This document shows, piece by piece, positions 1 to 9,045 of a stretch of 64,000 bases of DNA. A model generated the notes under the pieces. That model saw only the letters and a program-made list of their open reading frames with translations. It made no database searches and had not been told where the DNA came from. The stretch covers positions 12,082 to 76,081 of the forward strand of contig JBNGDI010000013.1 of NCBI GenBank assembly GCA_049975425.1, in the 5' to 3' direction. This DNA comes from HyVt-105 sp049975425. Its GTDB lineage: Bacteria > Bacteroidota > Bacteroidia > Bacteroidales > VadinHA17. Numbering within the stretch: position 1 is the stretch's first letter; each line of letters opens with the position of its first letter. A program made the position numbers and the translations under genes.

Positions 1-1680
1 TATCCGGTTCCTGTCAGCCTCCACTCTTTCATCTGCCCTGATAATTCTGACCTCCATTGGCAGGCTGAGTTCCAGGCGATCCCCGCTTTTCCATTCCTTT
101 TCCAGTGCAAGGTATCCGTTTTGAATATCAACAGGTATTTCTTCCCCGTTCAGTGTCAGTTGGATATTTTCCTTCAGGGGATTGGTAAACCGGTACAGGT
201 CACCCGGAATAGCTTCTTCCCGGGCCCAGCCGGGAATACGCAATCTGAGGGTAAACCGTTGCATTGTTTCCGGTTCCAGAATCAGAACCACTTTCCCTTC
301 CCATGGGAAACCGGTTTCCTGAACCACTTTTATTTCTTTGCCGTCCACATCCACAGTAGCCGTACTGGAAGCATAAAGATTCACGTACAGCGACCCCGGG
401 GCAGTAGCATACAGATATCCGGGAAGGGAGGGAATGAACCTGCTGATATTGGACGGGCAGCAGGCACATCCAAACCAGGGGCTTCGCTTATGCTGTCCCT
501 CTGATTCCAGGGGATTTGGATAGAAAAACAGGTCGCCGCTCAGGGATACCCCCGAAAGAAGGGCATTGTACAGGGTACGTTCCAGCACATCCAGGTATTT
601 TGCCTCACCATGATGCAGAAACATTCTGTAATTCCAGAAAACATTGGCAATGGAGGCACAGGTTTCACAGTAGGCAGTCATATTGGGCAAATCATAGGGC
701 GACCCGAACCCTTCATTGCCCCCGGTGGCACCGATCCCACCGGTTACGTATATTTTTCTGTGCACCACATCTTCCCATATCCGGTCAAGAGCAGCCATGT
801 ACGATGTATCGTTATACAGGGCAGCGATATCTGCCATCCCGGAATACATATAGCAGGCCCTGACAGCATGCCCCACCGCCTCACTCTGGTCGGTCACTTT
901 GCGATGTGCCTGGTTATACTCTTCCCCTCCGGGACCTCTGACATCAAGAAAGAATTTTGCCAGATCGAGATACCTTTTTTCGCCGGTAACCCTGTAAAGC
1001 TTAACCAGTCCCATTTCAATTTCCTGGTGGCCGGGGTAATTTTCTATCTTTCCCCACCCAAAATCATTGACTACCAGGTTGGCGGCCCTGACAGCCACAT
1101 CAAGGAAGGCTTTTTTGCCGGTAGCCTGATAATGGGCCACTGCAGCTTCCATCATGTGCCCCAGGTTATACAGCTCGTGACTCAGGATATGGGTCTTCTC
1201 CCACCGGCTATCGCCAATCCACTCATGACTGCCGTCTCCCTTAATGGTGCGGTAGGTATACAGGTATCCGTCTTCTTCCTGAGCCCGGGCTATCTTATAT
1301 ATAAGTGAATCCAGGTATTCTTCCAGGTGCCTGTCGGGAATGGTTTGCAGGGAATAACTGGCTCCTTCAATGATCTTGAAAACATCGGAATCATCGAAAG
1401 GATATTCCGAAGCGAAATCCCCTTCTGCCAATCCCCCGGCAATCTCAAAATTCCTGATCCTGCCGGTCCGCTCAGACTGGTCAATGGCAATGGGAATGGT
1501 CACCTCATGGTTTTTCCTGATACGTGGCGCCCAGAATGAATCGTTCATGGTTACTGAAGTAAAAGGCACCGGCCGGATGGGATAATCCCCAACATCCCGG
1601 GAATCATCCTTGCAACCCGATATAATCAATAAAAAACCAGACACAACAATAAGAAAAATTTTCATGCTCTTCTGTTTCAT
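1..1680 (-). CDS. GH127 family glycoside hydrolase, lipoprotein (3' end outside window)
   Basis: Open on the minus strand from an ATG at 1680 (or the in-frame ATG at 1665) to the window edge without a stop, about 555-560 codons. The product resembles GH127, the family of the beta-L-arabinofuranosidase HypBA1. Numbered from the 1665 ATG, the hallmark residues are Glu318 in NEGFG (expected acid/base), Glu334 and Cys336 in CETCAS, and Cys402-Cys403 in CACCPSN. In HypBA1 the equivalent residues bind zinc and supply the cysteine nucleophile, so the fragment looks catalytically intact. The N-terminus is a short hydrophobic signal ending in a lipobox (IISGC), so export and lipid anchoring are expected. 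The xylulokinase gene lies immediately upstream on the same strand, which suggests pentose or arabinan use. The missing part should be C-terminal beta-sandwich. Substrate specificity is inferred from the family only. Confidence 0.9.
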   Translation of the reverse strand, partial: MKQKSMKIFLIVVSGFLLIISGCKDDSRDVGDYPIRPVPFTSVTMNDSFWAPRIRKNHEVTIPIAIDQSERTGRIRNFEIAGGLAEGDFASEYPFDDSDVFKIIEGASYSLQTIPDRHLEEYLDSLIYKIARAQEEDGYLYTYRTIKGDGSHEWIGDSRWEKTHILSHELYNLGHMMEAAVAHYQATGKKAFLDVAVRAANLVVNDFGWGKIENYPGHQEIEMGLVKLYRVTGEKRYLDLAKFFLDVRGPGGEEYNQAHRKVTDQSEAVGHAVRACYMYSGMADIAALYNDTSYMAALDRIWEDVVHRKIYVTGGIGATGGNEGFGSPYDLPNMTAYCETCASIANVFWNYRMFLHHGEAKYLDVLERTLYNALLSGVSLSGDLFFYPNPLESEGQHKRSPWFGCACCPSNISRFIPSLPGYLYATAPGSLYVNLYASSTATVDVDGKEIKVVQETGFPWEGKVVLILEPETMQRFTLRLRIPGWAREEAIPGDLYRFTNPLKENIQLTLNGEEIPVDIQNGYLALEKEWKSGDRLELSLPMEVRIIRADERVEADRNRI

Positions 1681-1737
1681 AACTTCACAGTTTGAATTCT
1701 GTTTTTTTTTCCAGTAAGCTCTTCCTGTTTGTATTAA

Positions 1738-3246
1738 TTATTCCTCATCATGCTGTTCATGATGATAAAACTGATGCAGATAATGAAGCCAGCGGCCATA
1801 GTAATCCTGTAAAGCAGACTGTATGGAAGGTTCGGGTTCAATTACATCCGTAATTTTCAGGTTGGCAAAAGCTTCTTCAGGTCCGGCATAAATTCCTGCT
1901 CCTATTCCCGCAGCCCTGGCAGCACCCTGTGACCCATCGGTATTGTACAATTCGATGGTTGCGCCAGACAGGGTGGCTAGTGTTTGTGTAAAAATCCCAC
2001 TCAGGAACATATTTGATTTTCCTGCCCTGATAACCTTCGGTGTAATTCCCATTTCCTTCATGATATCCATCCCGTAAACAAAGGAAAATACAATGCCTTC
2101 CTGAGCTGCCCGAAGCAGGTGAGCATGCCGGTGAATATTGAAATCAAGGCCAAGGATATGAGAATGGATATTCCGGTTTTCAAAGATCCTTTCCGCTCCG
2201 TTTCCGAAAGGCAGTACCGTCAGCCCTTCCGAACCGATTGGAACCGATTGTGCCATTTCGTTCATCTGGGCATACGACAGGGCTTCCGGCGTGGCGTTGT
2301 TTTTAATCCAGGCATTCAGGATTCCCGTTCCGTTGATACAAAGCAATACTCCCAGCCTGGGCTTGTCAGGATCATGATTCACATGGGCAAAGGTATTGAC
2401 TCTGGAAAGGGGATCATATTTTACCTCATTGCTGATACCGTACACCACCCCGGATGTGCCTGCCGTGGCAGCTATTTCTCCCGGATTCAGCACCTTCAGG
2501 GAAAAAGCATTGTTTGGCTGATCGCCTGCCCGGTAAGATACCGGTGTACCGACCTCGAGCCCCAGTTCTTCAGCAGCCTGGGGGGTTAATTTACCCTGAA
2601 CCGAAAAAGCAGGAACGATTTCCGGTATATGTTCCGGATTCAGACCATAATAATCCATTAGGAATCCTGCCAGTTCATTCTTCGTGAAATCCCAGAATAT
2701 CCCTTCTGAAAGCCCGGAAATGGTGGTTTTTACCTCACCGGTGAGTTTCATGGCAATATAATCACCGGGAAGCATGATCTTATAGATCTTTTCATACTGT
2801 GCGGGCTCATGATCTTTGACCCACTTCAGTTTTGAAGCCGTAAAGTTACCGGGTGAATTCAGGAGGCTTTTCAGGCAACGGTCATGGCCCAATTCCTGAA
2901 ATGCCTGACGGCCGATATCCACCGCCCGGCTGTCACACCAGATAATAGAAGGCCTGATGACATTCCGTTCCCGGTCGACCATCACCAGGCCGTGCATCTG
3001 ATATGAAATGCCAATGGCAGAAATCTCATCAGGTTCCACTGAAGACAGGCTGATAATTTCCCATACGGCTTTCCTTACGTGCTTATACCACACTTCAGGA
3101 TCCTGTTCGGCCCATCCGGTTTGCCCGGCCATGATTTCCATTTCTTTTTTGGGGTGCATGGCGGAAACCAGACATTTTCCTGTTTCCGCATCCACCACAG
3201 ATGCCTTAACCGATGAGCTTCCCAGATCAATTCCTAATAAATACAT
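1738..3246 (-). CDS. xylB: Xylulokinase (FGGY carbohydrate kinase)
   Basis: 502 residues, the usual XylB length. The N-terminal actin-like ATPase motif GIDLGSSSVKASVVD (about residues 5-19) and the GWAEQDPEVW segment are typical of xylulokinases. The centre carries the AGDQPNNAFSLKVLNPGE signature, and the C-terminal half has the AGKSNMFLSGIF and GSQGAARAAGIG motifs that form the second nucleotide-binding face. The family phosphorylates D-xylulose to xylulose 5-phosphate in the cytoplasm, feeding the pentose phosphate pathway. It precedes the GH127 gene by about 57 bp on the same strand, so pentose released outside could be used through this kinase if an isomerase is encoded elsewhere; none is visible here. 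FGGY kinases vary in sugar specificity, so xylulose is the likely but unproven substrate. Confidence 0.92.
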   Translation of the reverse strand: MYLLGIDLGSSSVKASVVDAETGKCLVSAMHPKKEMEIMAGQTGWAEQDPEVWYKHVRKAVWEIISLSSVEPDEISAIGISYQMHGLVMVDRERNVIRPSIIWCDSRAVDIGRQAFQELGHDRCLKSLLNSPGNFTASKLKWVKDHEPAQYEKIYKIMLPGDYIAMKLTGEVKTTISGLSEGIFWDFTKNELAGFLMDYYGLNPEHIPEIVPAFSVQGKLTPQAAEELGLEVGTPVSYRAGDQPNNAFSLKVLNPGEIAATAGTSGVVYGISNEVKYDPLSRVNTFAHVNHDPDKPRLGVLLCINGTGILNAWIKNNATPEALSYAQMNEMAQSVPIGSEGLTVLPFGNGAERIFENRNIHSHILGLDFNIHRHAHLLRAAQEGIVFSFVYGMDIMKEMGITPKVIRAGKSNMFLSGIFTQTLATLSGATIELYNTDGSQGAARAAGIGAGIYAGPEEAFANLKITDVIEPEPSIQSALQDYYGRWLHYLHQFYHHEQHDEE

Positions 3247-3415
3247 AGAATGCTGTTTAATATACCATACAATAATAACAAACCTGTGATTTTTAGGGAA
3301 GTTTCACAGGACAAATTTACACGGATTTTTTTAACCCGCAGGTTCTCCCATTTCGGTATGAGAGAATTGACACGCAAAAAAAAATGAAGTAACTTGGTAA
3401 AAAAAACAGGGAAAC

Positions 3416-4240
3416 ATGTGGATGTCGATTCTGTTGATTTTTTTTACATCCTTTTTCTTTTCTCCGGGCTGTAACCGTTCCGGTGAGAGAAAAAAAAAGG
3501 AAACATCGGCTGTTATGAAGACGGAAGAACAGGGAAATGTACCCACCGCCGACAGTATCTGGTGGAAAAGGCCCCGCTTCAGTGAACGCAGGGAAGAAAG
3601 GGAAAAAATGGTACGCGATGCACTGGCCAATTATCCTTATCACCGCATCCGCGACCAGAGAGTACTCGAGGCCATGCGGAATGTCCCCCGGCATAAATTT
3701 GTACCTCCGGGCCTTCAGGCGGTAGCATACCAGAACTACCCGCTTTCTATCGGATACGGCCAGACCATTTCCCAGCCGTTTATTGTGGCTCACATGACCG
3801 AACTGCTGAAAGTGGAACCGGGGGATAAAATTCTGGAAATTGGTACCGGCAGCGGCTACCAGGCGGCCGTTATGTCAGAGCTCACCCCACATGTTTACAC
3901 CATCGAGATTGTAGAAGAACTGGGAAAACAGGCTGCGCAGCTGCTGCACCGGCTGGGATACGAAACCATCCGTGTGAAAATCGGCGACGGATATGAAGGA
4001 TGGCCGGAAGAAGCTCCTTACGACGGCATCATTGTTACCTGCGCTCCTGATGATATTCCGCCACCTCTGATTGAGCAACTCAAACCAGGCGGAAGGATTG
4101 TCATCCCCCTGGGTGATCCGTGGGAAACACAGGTGCTGGTGCTTGTTGAAAAGGATAAAAAAGGAAACATTAAAAAAACCAGGCAATATGAGGTACGATT
4201 CGTCCCCATGACCGGAAAAGTACAACGGTATTTTCCATAG
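3416..4240 (+). CDS. pcm: Protein-L-isoaspartate O-methyltransferase with N-terminal export-like leader
   Basis: The catalytic part (about residues 60-274) is a standard Pcm. It has REKMVRDALANYP at the start of the domain, the SIGYGQTISQPFIVA motif, SAM-binding ILEIGTGSGYQAAV, and GDGYEGWPEEAPYDGIIVT. Pcm methylates L-isoaspartyl residues in damaged proteins to start their repair. The oddity is the first 20 residues, a hydrophobic leader ending FFFSPGC, followed by a basic linker. That resembles a signal or lipoprotein peptide, although the box is not canonical. An internal ATG at 3515 would remove the leader. A secreted Pcm would lack an obvious SAM supply, so either the leader is not functional or the true start is downstream. 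The gene starts 169 bp from the divergent xylulokinase and is followed 53 bp later by a membrane protein. Confidence 0.88.
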   Translation: MWMSILLIFFTSFFFSPGCNRSGERKKKETSAVMKTEEQGNVPTADSIWWKRPRFSERREEREKMVRDALANYPYHRIRDQRVLEAMRNVPRHKFVPPGLQAVAYQNYPLSIGYGQTISQPFIVAHMTELLKVEPGDKILEIGTGSGYQAAVMSELTPHVYTIEIVEELGKQAAQLLHRLGYETIRVKIGDGYEGWPEEAPYDGIIVTCAPDDIPPPLIEQLKPGGRIVIPLGDPWETQVLVLVEKDKKGNIKKTRQYEVRFVPMTGKVQRYFP

Positions 4241-4293
4241 AATCATACCTTGATAATACAAAGCCCAAACACATCGGGAAAAGGGAAGCAACT

Positions 4294-5022
4294 ATGGAAA
4301 AGGAAGATTTGAAGAAGCTTTTAATCGTTACCTTGTTTGCCACCGCTATGGGATTTCTGGAGGCTGTTGTGGTGGTGTATCTGAGAGAACTGTATTATCC
4401 CGGTGGGTTCACCTTTCCCCTGCGGATGATGACGGAAAAGATCTATCTAACCGAGATCATCCGGGAAGCTTCCACGCTGGTCATGCTGCTTACATTTGGA
4501 ATCCTTGCAGGAAAAACAGCCTGGGAACGGTTCGGATGGTTTCTGTTCTCCTTCGCCGTGTGGGACATTCTTTATTATGTGGCTTTGAAGGTATTACTGA
4601 ACTGGCCGGAATCACTTCTCACCTGGGATATTTTATTTCTGATTCCGGTGGTGTGGGTGGGTCCTGTCCTGGCTCCTGTGATCAGTTCCCTGCTGATGAT
4701 CTTTCTCTGCCTGCTGATCCTGCATCTGAAAAAGAAGGGATTCCGGCACGGTTATAATCTGAAGGCATGGGCAGTGCTGGGAACGGGGGCCCTGCTTACC
4801 TTTATCAGCTATGTTCTCGATTATACCAGGATCCTGCTTCAAACTCCCCTGCACGAAGATTCCGGTTCAATTCTGAACGATCAGGCTCTGAAAGAAGCAG
4901 TCAGCCGTTATGTACCCGAACGGTTTGCCTGGGAATGGCACATTGCGGGAAGTATCCTGATCGTTGCCAGCATGCTGTTGCATTATTCAAGATACGCCGG
5001 GGAAAAGAAGAACGTCTCATGA
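4294..5022 (+). CDS. Conserved polytopic membrane protein of unknown function
   Basis: 242 residues with about six or seven hydrophobic segments: residues 9-27, 50-70, 78-97, 108-147 (probably two helices), 158-176 and 217-232. I do not recognise a named family. A short charged N-terminus precedes the first helix, and charged loops (for example PLRMMTEKIYLTEIIREA) lie between helices. It follows the Pcm gene by 53 bp on the same strand, so the two may be co-transcribed. No catalytic motif, metal site or transporter signature could be seen. Start chosen at the ATG just before MEKEDLKKLL, which gives a normal cytoplasmic N-terminus. Confidence 0.75.
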   Translation: MEKEDLKKLLIVTLFATAMGFLEAVVVVYLRELYYPGGFTFPLRMMTEKIYLTEIIREASTLVMLLTFGILAGKTAWERFGWFLFSFAVWDILYYVALKVLLNWPESLLTWDILFLIPVVWVGPVLAPVISSLLMIFLCLLILHLKKKGFRHGYNLKAWAVLGTGALLTFISYVLDYTRILLQTPLHEDSGSILNDQALKEAVSRYVPERFAWEWHIAGSILIVASMLLHYSRYAGEKKNVS

Positions 5023-5192
5023 GTTTGTCCACACCGGACTGAAACAGGAAGAATAACCAGGCGCAAAGATCGAGTGGGAAGAATCAGGTACGGTTTTTTT
5101 GTTGGTACGACTTTTGGCAAGATTATTGACCATTACCATATTTTACATGATACTGCACTTTTGTCAGTGTTTATCAATCAGAGGAATATTGT

Positions 5193-7430
5193 ATGCAAGT
5201 AGAAACCATTTCCAGGAAATACAGGGAGATCTGCCGGCTGGTCACTTCCAAAAGGATCAAGGAAGCGCTGGTACTGGTGGAAACAATGATCAGACAGACA
5301 GGCATGGGAGATCATCGCATCCAGCTGGAACATCTGGAGTCAACCTACCGCCAGATGCTGAAGTACACCCTGGAGGGAGTACAGGACCCCGACAGGCAGC
5401 GTATTTACAATAAATTACTGGCCTCGATCCTTCAACTGGCACAGGATGTAAGGGAACATCTCATGTCGCACCACTCAGGGTGGCATCTTTACTGGCTGAA
5501 GGAGGAACTGGGAAAAGAGCAGAAGCTTTCCGGTGTGGATATTGTTGAAAAACTGCAAGACCTTACCTTTAAAAAAGAACTGGATGAACTGCTGCGTGAA
5601 TCGGCTGCCATATCTGAGGAAGCATATACTCTGCGTTCAAAAAAATACAAGGAGTTAAGGATCAAAATATTCAGGCATCTGTGGTTGAGTGACAAATACC
5701 GGGAAGCCGAACTGGAACTGGTAAAGATCATACGTAACAGGGAACGTTTTTCATGGTACGACCGGAGTGTCTTTGTGAGTGCGGTTACCCTCTCCCTGAT
5801 CAGATATTTCCACGAAGAAAAATTCCGCATTCTGTTTGATCTTTTTGAGGAAGGAGAAGACCAGGTATGGCAGCGCGCCCTGACGGGACTGGTATTTGCC
5901 TTGTACCATTTTGACAGCCGATTGTTCATATTCCCGGAGATCATGCACCGGCTTGAAGCCATGGCAGAAAAACCGGGTATTGAGAAGAACCTGGAAATAA
6001 TCATACTGCAGATCATCCGTTCCAGAGAAACAGAGAAAATCTCCAGAAGGCTCAGGGAAGAGATTATTCCGGAAATGGCCAAACTCACCCCGAATATTCA
6101 GGAAAAACTGGATCTGGATAACCTGCTGAAAGACGACCTGGCAGATGAAAGGAATCCCGACTGGAAAGAAGTGTTTGAGGATTCAGAAGATCTTTTCGGT
6201 AAAATGGAAGAATTCTCCCGGCTTCAAATGGAAGGTGCCGACGTGTTCATGTCGGCTTTTTCCCTGCTGAAACATTTTGATTTCTTCCGGGAGATCAGCA
6301 ACTGGTTCCTTCCCTTTTACCCGGAAAATGATATCATCGATGAATCACTTGGAAACGAGGATGCCATTATTAACCGCCATGCCTTCATTGAAGGTCTTTA
6401 CAGATCGGCTTTCCTTTGTAATTCAGATAAATACTCTTTCATTCTGAATGTAAAACAAATGCCTTCCAAACAAAAAAACATGGTGCTGAAACTGTTCAGC
6501 ATGGAACTGGACGGCATGCGTGAACTGACCGAACAGGAAAACATGCATCATCCGGAGGCAAGGAACCAGGCAGTATTCACACAGTATATACAGGACCTGT
6601 ACCGGTTCTTTAAGCTTTATCCTGATAAACGGGAATTCCCCGATATTTTTACAGGAAAGCTGAATATTTACGATGCAGCTTTTTTCAGGGAACTCATCAA
6701 CGACCGTAACATCATCAGAAAAATCGGGGAGTACTTTTTTGAAAAGGACTATTTTGAAGAAGCACTGGAAATATACCTGCGACTGCTTACAGAAGAGCCT
6801 TCGGCAGAGATTACGGAAAAAACAGCGTACTGTTACCAGCGGCTGGGAGATTACCAGGCAGCATTGAAATACTATAAACAGGCGGAACTTTTCGAAACCA
6901 ACCGGCTATGGAACCTGAAGAAGATCGCTTTTTGCTACCGGAAGATGAAAATGCCCCGGGAAGCCCTCGAATATTATACGGAAGCCGAAAAACTGCAACC
7001 TGACGACCTGTATCTTCAGGCCTCCATAGGCCGCTGCTATCTGGACCTGAAAAAATACGACCAGGCATTGAAATATTATTTCAAGGTGGAATTTCAGGAT
7101 CATAAAAACAAAAAGGTGCTCAGACCAATTGCCTGGTGTTACTATGTCACCGGCAAGCTGGACAAGGCCAGGAAATATATGGATAAAATTCCCGATGAAG
7201 ACATCATGATGTATGATATGGTAAACAGGGGACACATGGAATGGAGTGCCGGGAACCGGCAACAGGCAGTGGAATGGTACCGCAGAGCCATACTGGAAAA
7301 GAAACTTCCGCCTGAAAAGCTGACAGAGATGGTGGCGGAGGATACGGAAATCCTGACCTCATACGGAATAAACCGTGATGATATTCCTATTCTTCTCGAC
7401 TACCTGCTGTACAGCCTGGATAATGAATAA
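5193..7430 (+). CDS. Large tetratricopeptide-repeat protein
   Basis: 745 residues, soluble, no signal peptide. The first two thirds are charged and helical without clear repeats. From about residue 510 to 690 there are consecutive TPR units, such as EKDYFEEALEIYLRLL, LGDYQAALKYYKQAE, MPREALEYYTEAEKLQP and LKKYDQALKYYFKVE, with the expected small and aromatic residues about every 34 positions. TPRs make protein-protein scaffolds, so a cytoplasmic assembly or regulatory role is likely, but the partner is unknown. The stop codon merges into the A-tract that forms the U-run of the oppositely oriented terminator at 7429-7454. About 170 bp separate it from the membrane protein upstream, enough for its own promoter. 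Confidence 0.85.
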   Translation: MQVETISRKYREICRLVTSKRIKEALVLVETMIRQTGMGDHRIQLEHLESTYRQMLKYTLEGVQDPDRQRIYNKLLASILQLAQDVREHLMSHHSGWHLYWLKEELGKEQKLSGVDIVEKLQDLTFKKELDELLRESAAISEEAYTLRSKKYKELRIKIFRHLWLSDKYREAELELVKIIRNRERFSWYDRSVFVSAVTLSLIRYFHEEKFRILFDLFEEGEDQVWQRALTGLVFALYHFDSRLFIFPEIMHRLEAMAEKPGIEKNLEIIILQIIRSRETEKISRRLREEIIPEMAKLTPNIQEKLDLDNLLKDDLADERNPDWKEVFEDSEDLFGKMEEFSRLQMEGADVFMSAFSLLKHFDFFREISNWFLPFYPENDIIDESLGNEDAIINRHAFIEGLYRSAFLCNSDKYSFILNVKQMPSKQKNMVLKLFSMELDGMRELTEQENMHHPEARNQAVFTQYIQDLYRFFKLYPDKREFPDIFTGKLNIYDAAFFRELINDRNIIRKIGEYFFEKDYFEEALEIYLRLLTEEPSAEITEKTAYCYQRLGDYQAALKYYKQAELFETNRLWNLKKIAFCYRKMKMPREALEYYTEAEKLQPDDLYLQASIGRCYLDLKKYDQALKYYFKVEFQDHKNKKVLRPIAWCYYVTGKLDKARKYMDKIPDEDIMMYDMVNRGHMEWSAGNRQQAVEWYRRAILEKKLPPEKLTEMVAEDTEILTSYGINRDDIPILLDYLLYSLDNE

Positions 7431-7454
7431 AAAAAAGAGGTCCGTCAGGACCTC
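7429..7454 (-). terminator. Intrinsic terminator of the sigma/anti-sigma/Spy-like operon
   Basis: On the minus strand a perfect 7-bp stem (GAGGTCC pairing with GGACCTC, arms 7448-7454 and 7437-7443) with a 4-nt loop is followed by eight T residues. It lies 40 bp past the stop of the Spy-like gene. The T-run overlaps the stop codon of the convergent TPR gene. On the plus strand no T-run follows the stem, so it should act mainly on the minus-strand transcript. Confidence 0.8.
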
Positions 7455-7494
7455 CTGAATAAATGCATGATGTCAATCCCGTGTAAACGGACTA

Positions 7495-8040
7495 TTAAAA
7501 GAAATACCAGGGAAATTCACATTCTTTCGGAAAATACGACAGAGTTCCTCTCGGCGGCCGGGGAGAAGGATCGGTTTGCCGGTAGTCCCCGCTGTCGCGA
7601 CGGGTCGACCTGTAGTGTTTGTCCCGGTAATCTTTATCCCTGAAGTCATCGCGGTCTTTTGCATCCTCCCGGTCTCTTCTGTCACGGTCACCGTCGCGAC
7701 CCCTGAGAGGTCCCATTTCCAGTTTTTCAATCTGTTCTCTGGTAAGCAAAGGATAGAGGGTATCCCGATATTCTTTCATCAGGGCAATAAATTCTTCCCT
7801 GTATTTCTTTTTCAGTTCATAATTTTTCTGCCCGTATTTGATGATTACAGGTACGATCTTTTCTTTCTGTTCCGGGGTTGGATCAAGGATGGAAAGGGTC
7901 CTTACGCGGAAAGCTTCAATGCTGTTAAAGGCCCTGAAATCTTTCATCTTGTTGTGTCTGATCCAGGCCGATGTGGCCATTCCCAGCAGGAAGCCCAGTA
8001 CCAGGGTGCAGATCAGAATAATAATGGAACGGGTTTTCAT
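7495..8040 (-). CDS. Spy/CpxP/CnrX-like periplasmic sensor with charged repeat tail
   Basis: 181 residues: one N-terminal membrane segment (residues 5-25), then a helical domain with the paired motifs TPEQ (about residue 55) and LTREQ (about residue 99). Two LTxxQ-like motifs mark the Spy/CpxP/ZraP/CnrX superfamily, whose members are periplasmic sensors or chaperones. The C-terminal third is an Arg/Asp-rich low-complexity stretch (RGRDGDRDRRDRED onward), unusual for the family. It is the third gene of an operon with an ECF sigma factor and a one-TM anti-sigma-like protein, which parallels the cnrYXH metal-stress module. The likely role is to sense periplasmic metal or protein stress and modulate the anti-sigma; the signal itself cannot be read from sequence. 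Confidence 0.8.
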   Translation of the reverse strand: MKTRSIIILICTLVLGFLLGMATSAWIRHNKMKDFRAFNSIEAFRVRTLSILDPTPEQKEKIVPVIIKYGQKNYELKKKYREEFIALMKEYRDTLYPLLTREQIEKLEMGPLRGRDGDRDRRDREDAKDRDDFRDKDYRDKHYRSTRRDSGDYRQTDPSPRPPRGTLSYFPKECEFPWYFF

Positions 8041-8054
8041 AATACATGTTTTGA

Positions 8055-8471
8055 TTAGTTCTGATACAGCAGATAACTGATCAAATTATCATCCGAAAAA
8101 GAATTGGTACCGAAAAACGATTCGATTGACAGGCTACCCTGGGATAGATAAAAACTAAATACCAGGATAAACAGTGCGGCCACTCCTGCAATAGATATCC
8201 ATTTAAAAGCAGGAGTAATGCCCGGAAAGAGCTCGGCATTTTGTGATTGTGTTACCTGCGATGCAATACGGTTCATGGTCCGGTCAACAAAACCTGGCCG
8301 GAATTGATAATCTCTTTCCGACAGGAGTTCTGAAAGTTTTCTGATCTCCCTTCTGCTTTTTTCCAGCTCAGGCATTTCCTTCATTGCCCGGTCAAGCTTT
8401 TTTTTCCGGGTTTCCGTCAGGGCATTTTCCTCTGACATCCACAACCAGCGGTATAATTTTCCACGCTTCAT
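8055..8471 (-). CDS. Single-pass anti-sigma factor-like protein
   Basis: 138 residues. The cytoplasmic N-terminal half is charged and helical (ENALTETRKKKLDRAMKEM, then ELEKSRREIRKLSELLSER). One membrane helix follows at about residues 91-113 (WISIAGVAALFILVFSF) and a short periplasmic tail of about 25 residues ends the protein. This is the topology of membrane anti-sigma factors. Its ATG directly follows the stop of the ECF sigma gene with no spacer, indicating translational coupling. No zinc-binding HxxxCxxC motif is present, so it is not a classical ZAS-type anti-sigma. Function is inferred mainly from position and topology. Confidence 0.75.
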   Translation of the reverse strand: MKRGKLYRWLWMSEENALTETRKKKLDRAMKEMPELEKSRREIRKLSELLSERDYQFRPGFVDRTMNRIASQVTQSQNAELFPGITPAFKWISIAGVAALFILVFSFYLSQGSLSIESFFGTNSFSDDNLISYLLYQN

Positions 8472-9029
8472 TTAGATGAGGTGTTTAAGTTTGTCTTGCA
8501 GTTGCATCTGAGCACGTGACAGGCGTGAAAGGACCGTACCCAGAGGCAGTCCCAGTATTTCAGCGGTTTCCTTCGTAGTATACCCCTGTACCAGACGAAG
8601 GTTTACCACAGCCCGGAAACCCGGTTCGAGCGATTGAATGGCCTTATCGATCATCTCTCCTTTTTCTTTTTCCACATGATCCTGCGACTCATCCACAATA
8701 TCCATTTCTTTTTTTTCCTCGTCCCATATTTGCACCAGCGAGCCTGTTCTTTTGCCCTTTTTCAGCACATTGTACGACAGGTTGATGGCAATCCTGGTCA
8801 GATAAGTTCCCAGGGACGAATCCCCGCGGAATGAATGAATGGATTTAAAGAACCTGATAAATGTTTCCTGACCCACATCATCTGCTTCAGCCGTTTCTCC
8901 CAGCATGCCAATTACTGTTCTGGCAATCTTCCCTTCATACCGGCTTACAATCTCTGCAAACGCTTTCATATCGCCCTGCCTGGCCATTTCAACCAGCTCC
9001 CAATCGTTATGGATCTTGTTCGATATCAA
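8472..9029 (-). CDS. ECF-family RNA polymerase sigma factor
   Basis: 185 residues with the two ECF domains. Region 2 is at about residues 15-90 (GDMKAFAEIVSRYEGKI, ADDVGQETFIRFFKSIHSF, LGTYLTRIAINL). Region 4 is at about 125-180 (LEPGFRAVVNLRLVQGYT, ETAEILGLPLGTVLSRLSRA). It directs RNA polymerase to stress promoters and should be held inactive by the adjacent anti-sigma. The reading frame opens with TTG at 9029; an in-frame TGA lies only 12 bp upstream and no in-frame ATG gives a complete region 2, so TTG is the best start. A well-matched ECF-type promoter lies just upstream (9046-9074), implying autoregulation. Confidence 0.92.
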   Translation of the reverse strand: MISNKIHNDWELVEMARQGDMKAFAEIVSRYEGKIARTVIGMLGETAEADDVGQETFIRFFKSIHSFRGDSSLGTYLTRIAINLSYNVLKKGKRTGSLVQIWDEEKKEMDIVDESQDHVEKEKGEMIDKAIQSLEPGFRAVVNLRLVQGYTTKETAEILGLPLGTVLSRLSRAQMQLQDKLKHLI

Positions 9030-9045
9030 GGCGATTGTTCAAACT

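Noticed and set aside
610..1308. A 232-codon open frame on the plus strand
   Set aside because: It is antisense to the GH127 gene, whose minus-strand frame carries all family motifs. The plus-strand translation has no recognisable domain.
5489..6088. A 199-codon minus-strand frame inside the TPR gene
   Set aside because: Ser-rich low-complexity translation antisense to a well-supported gene; no domain or start context.
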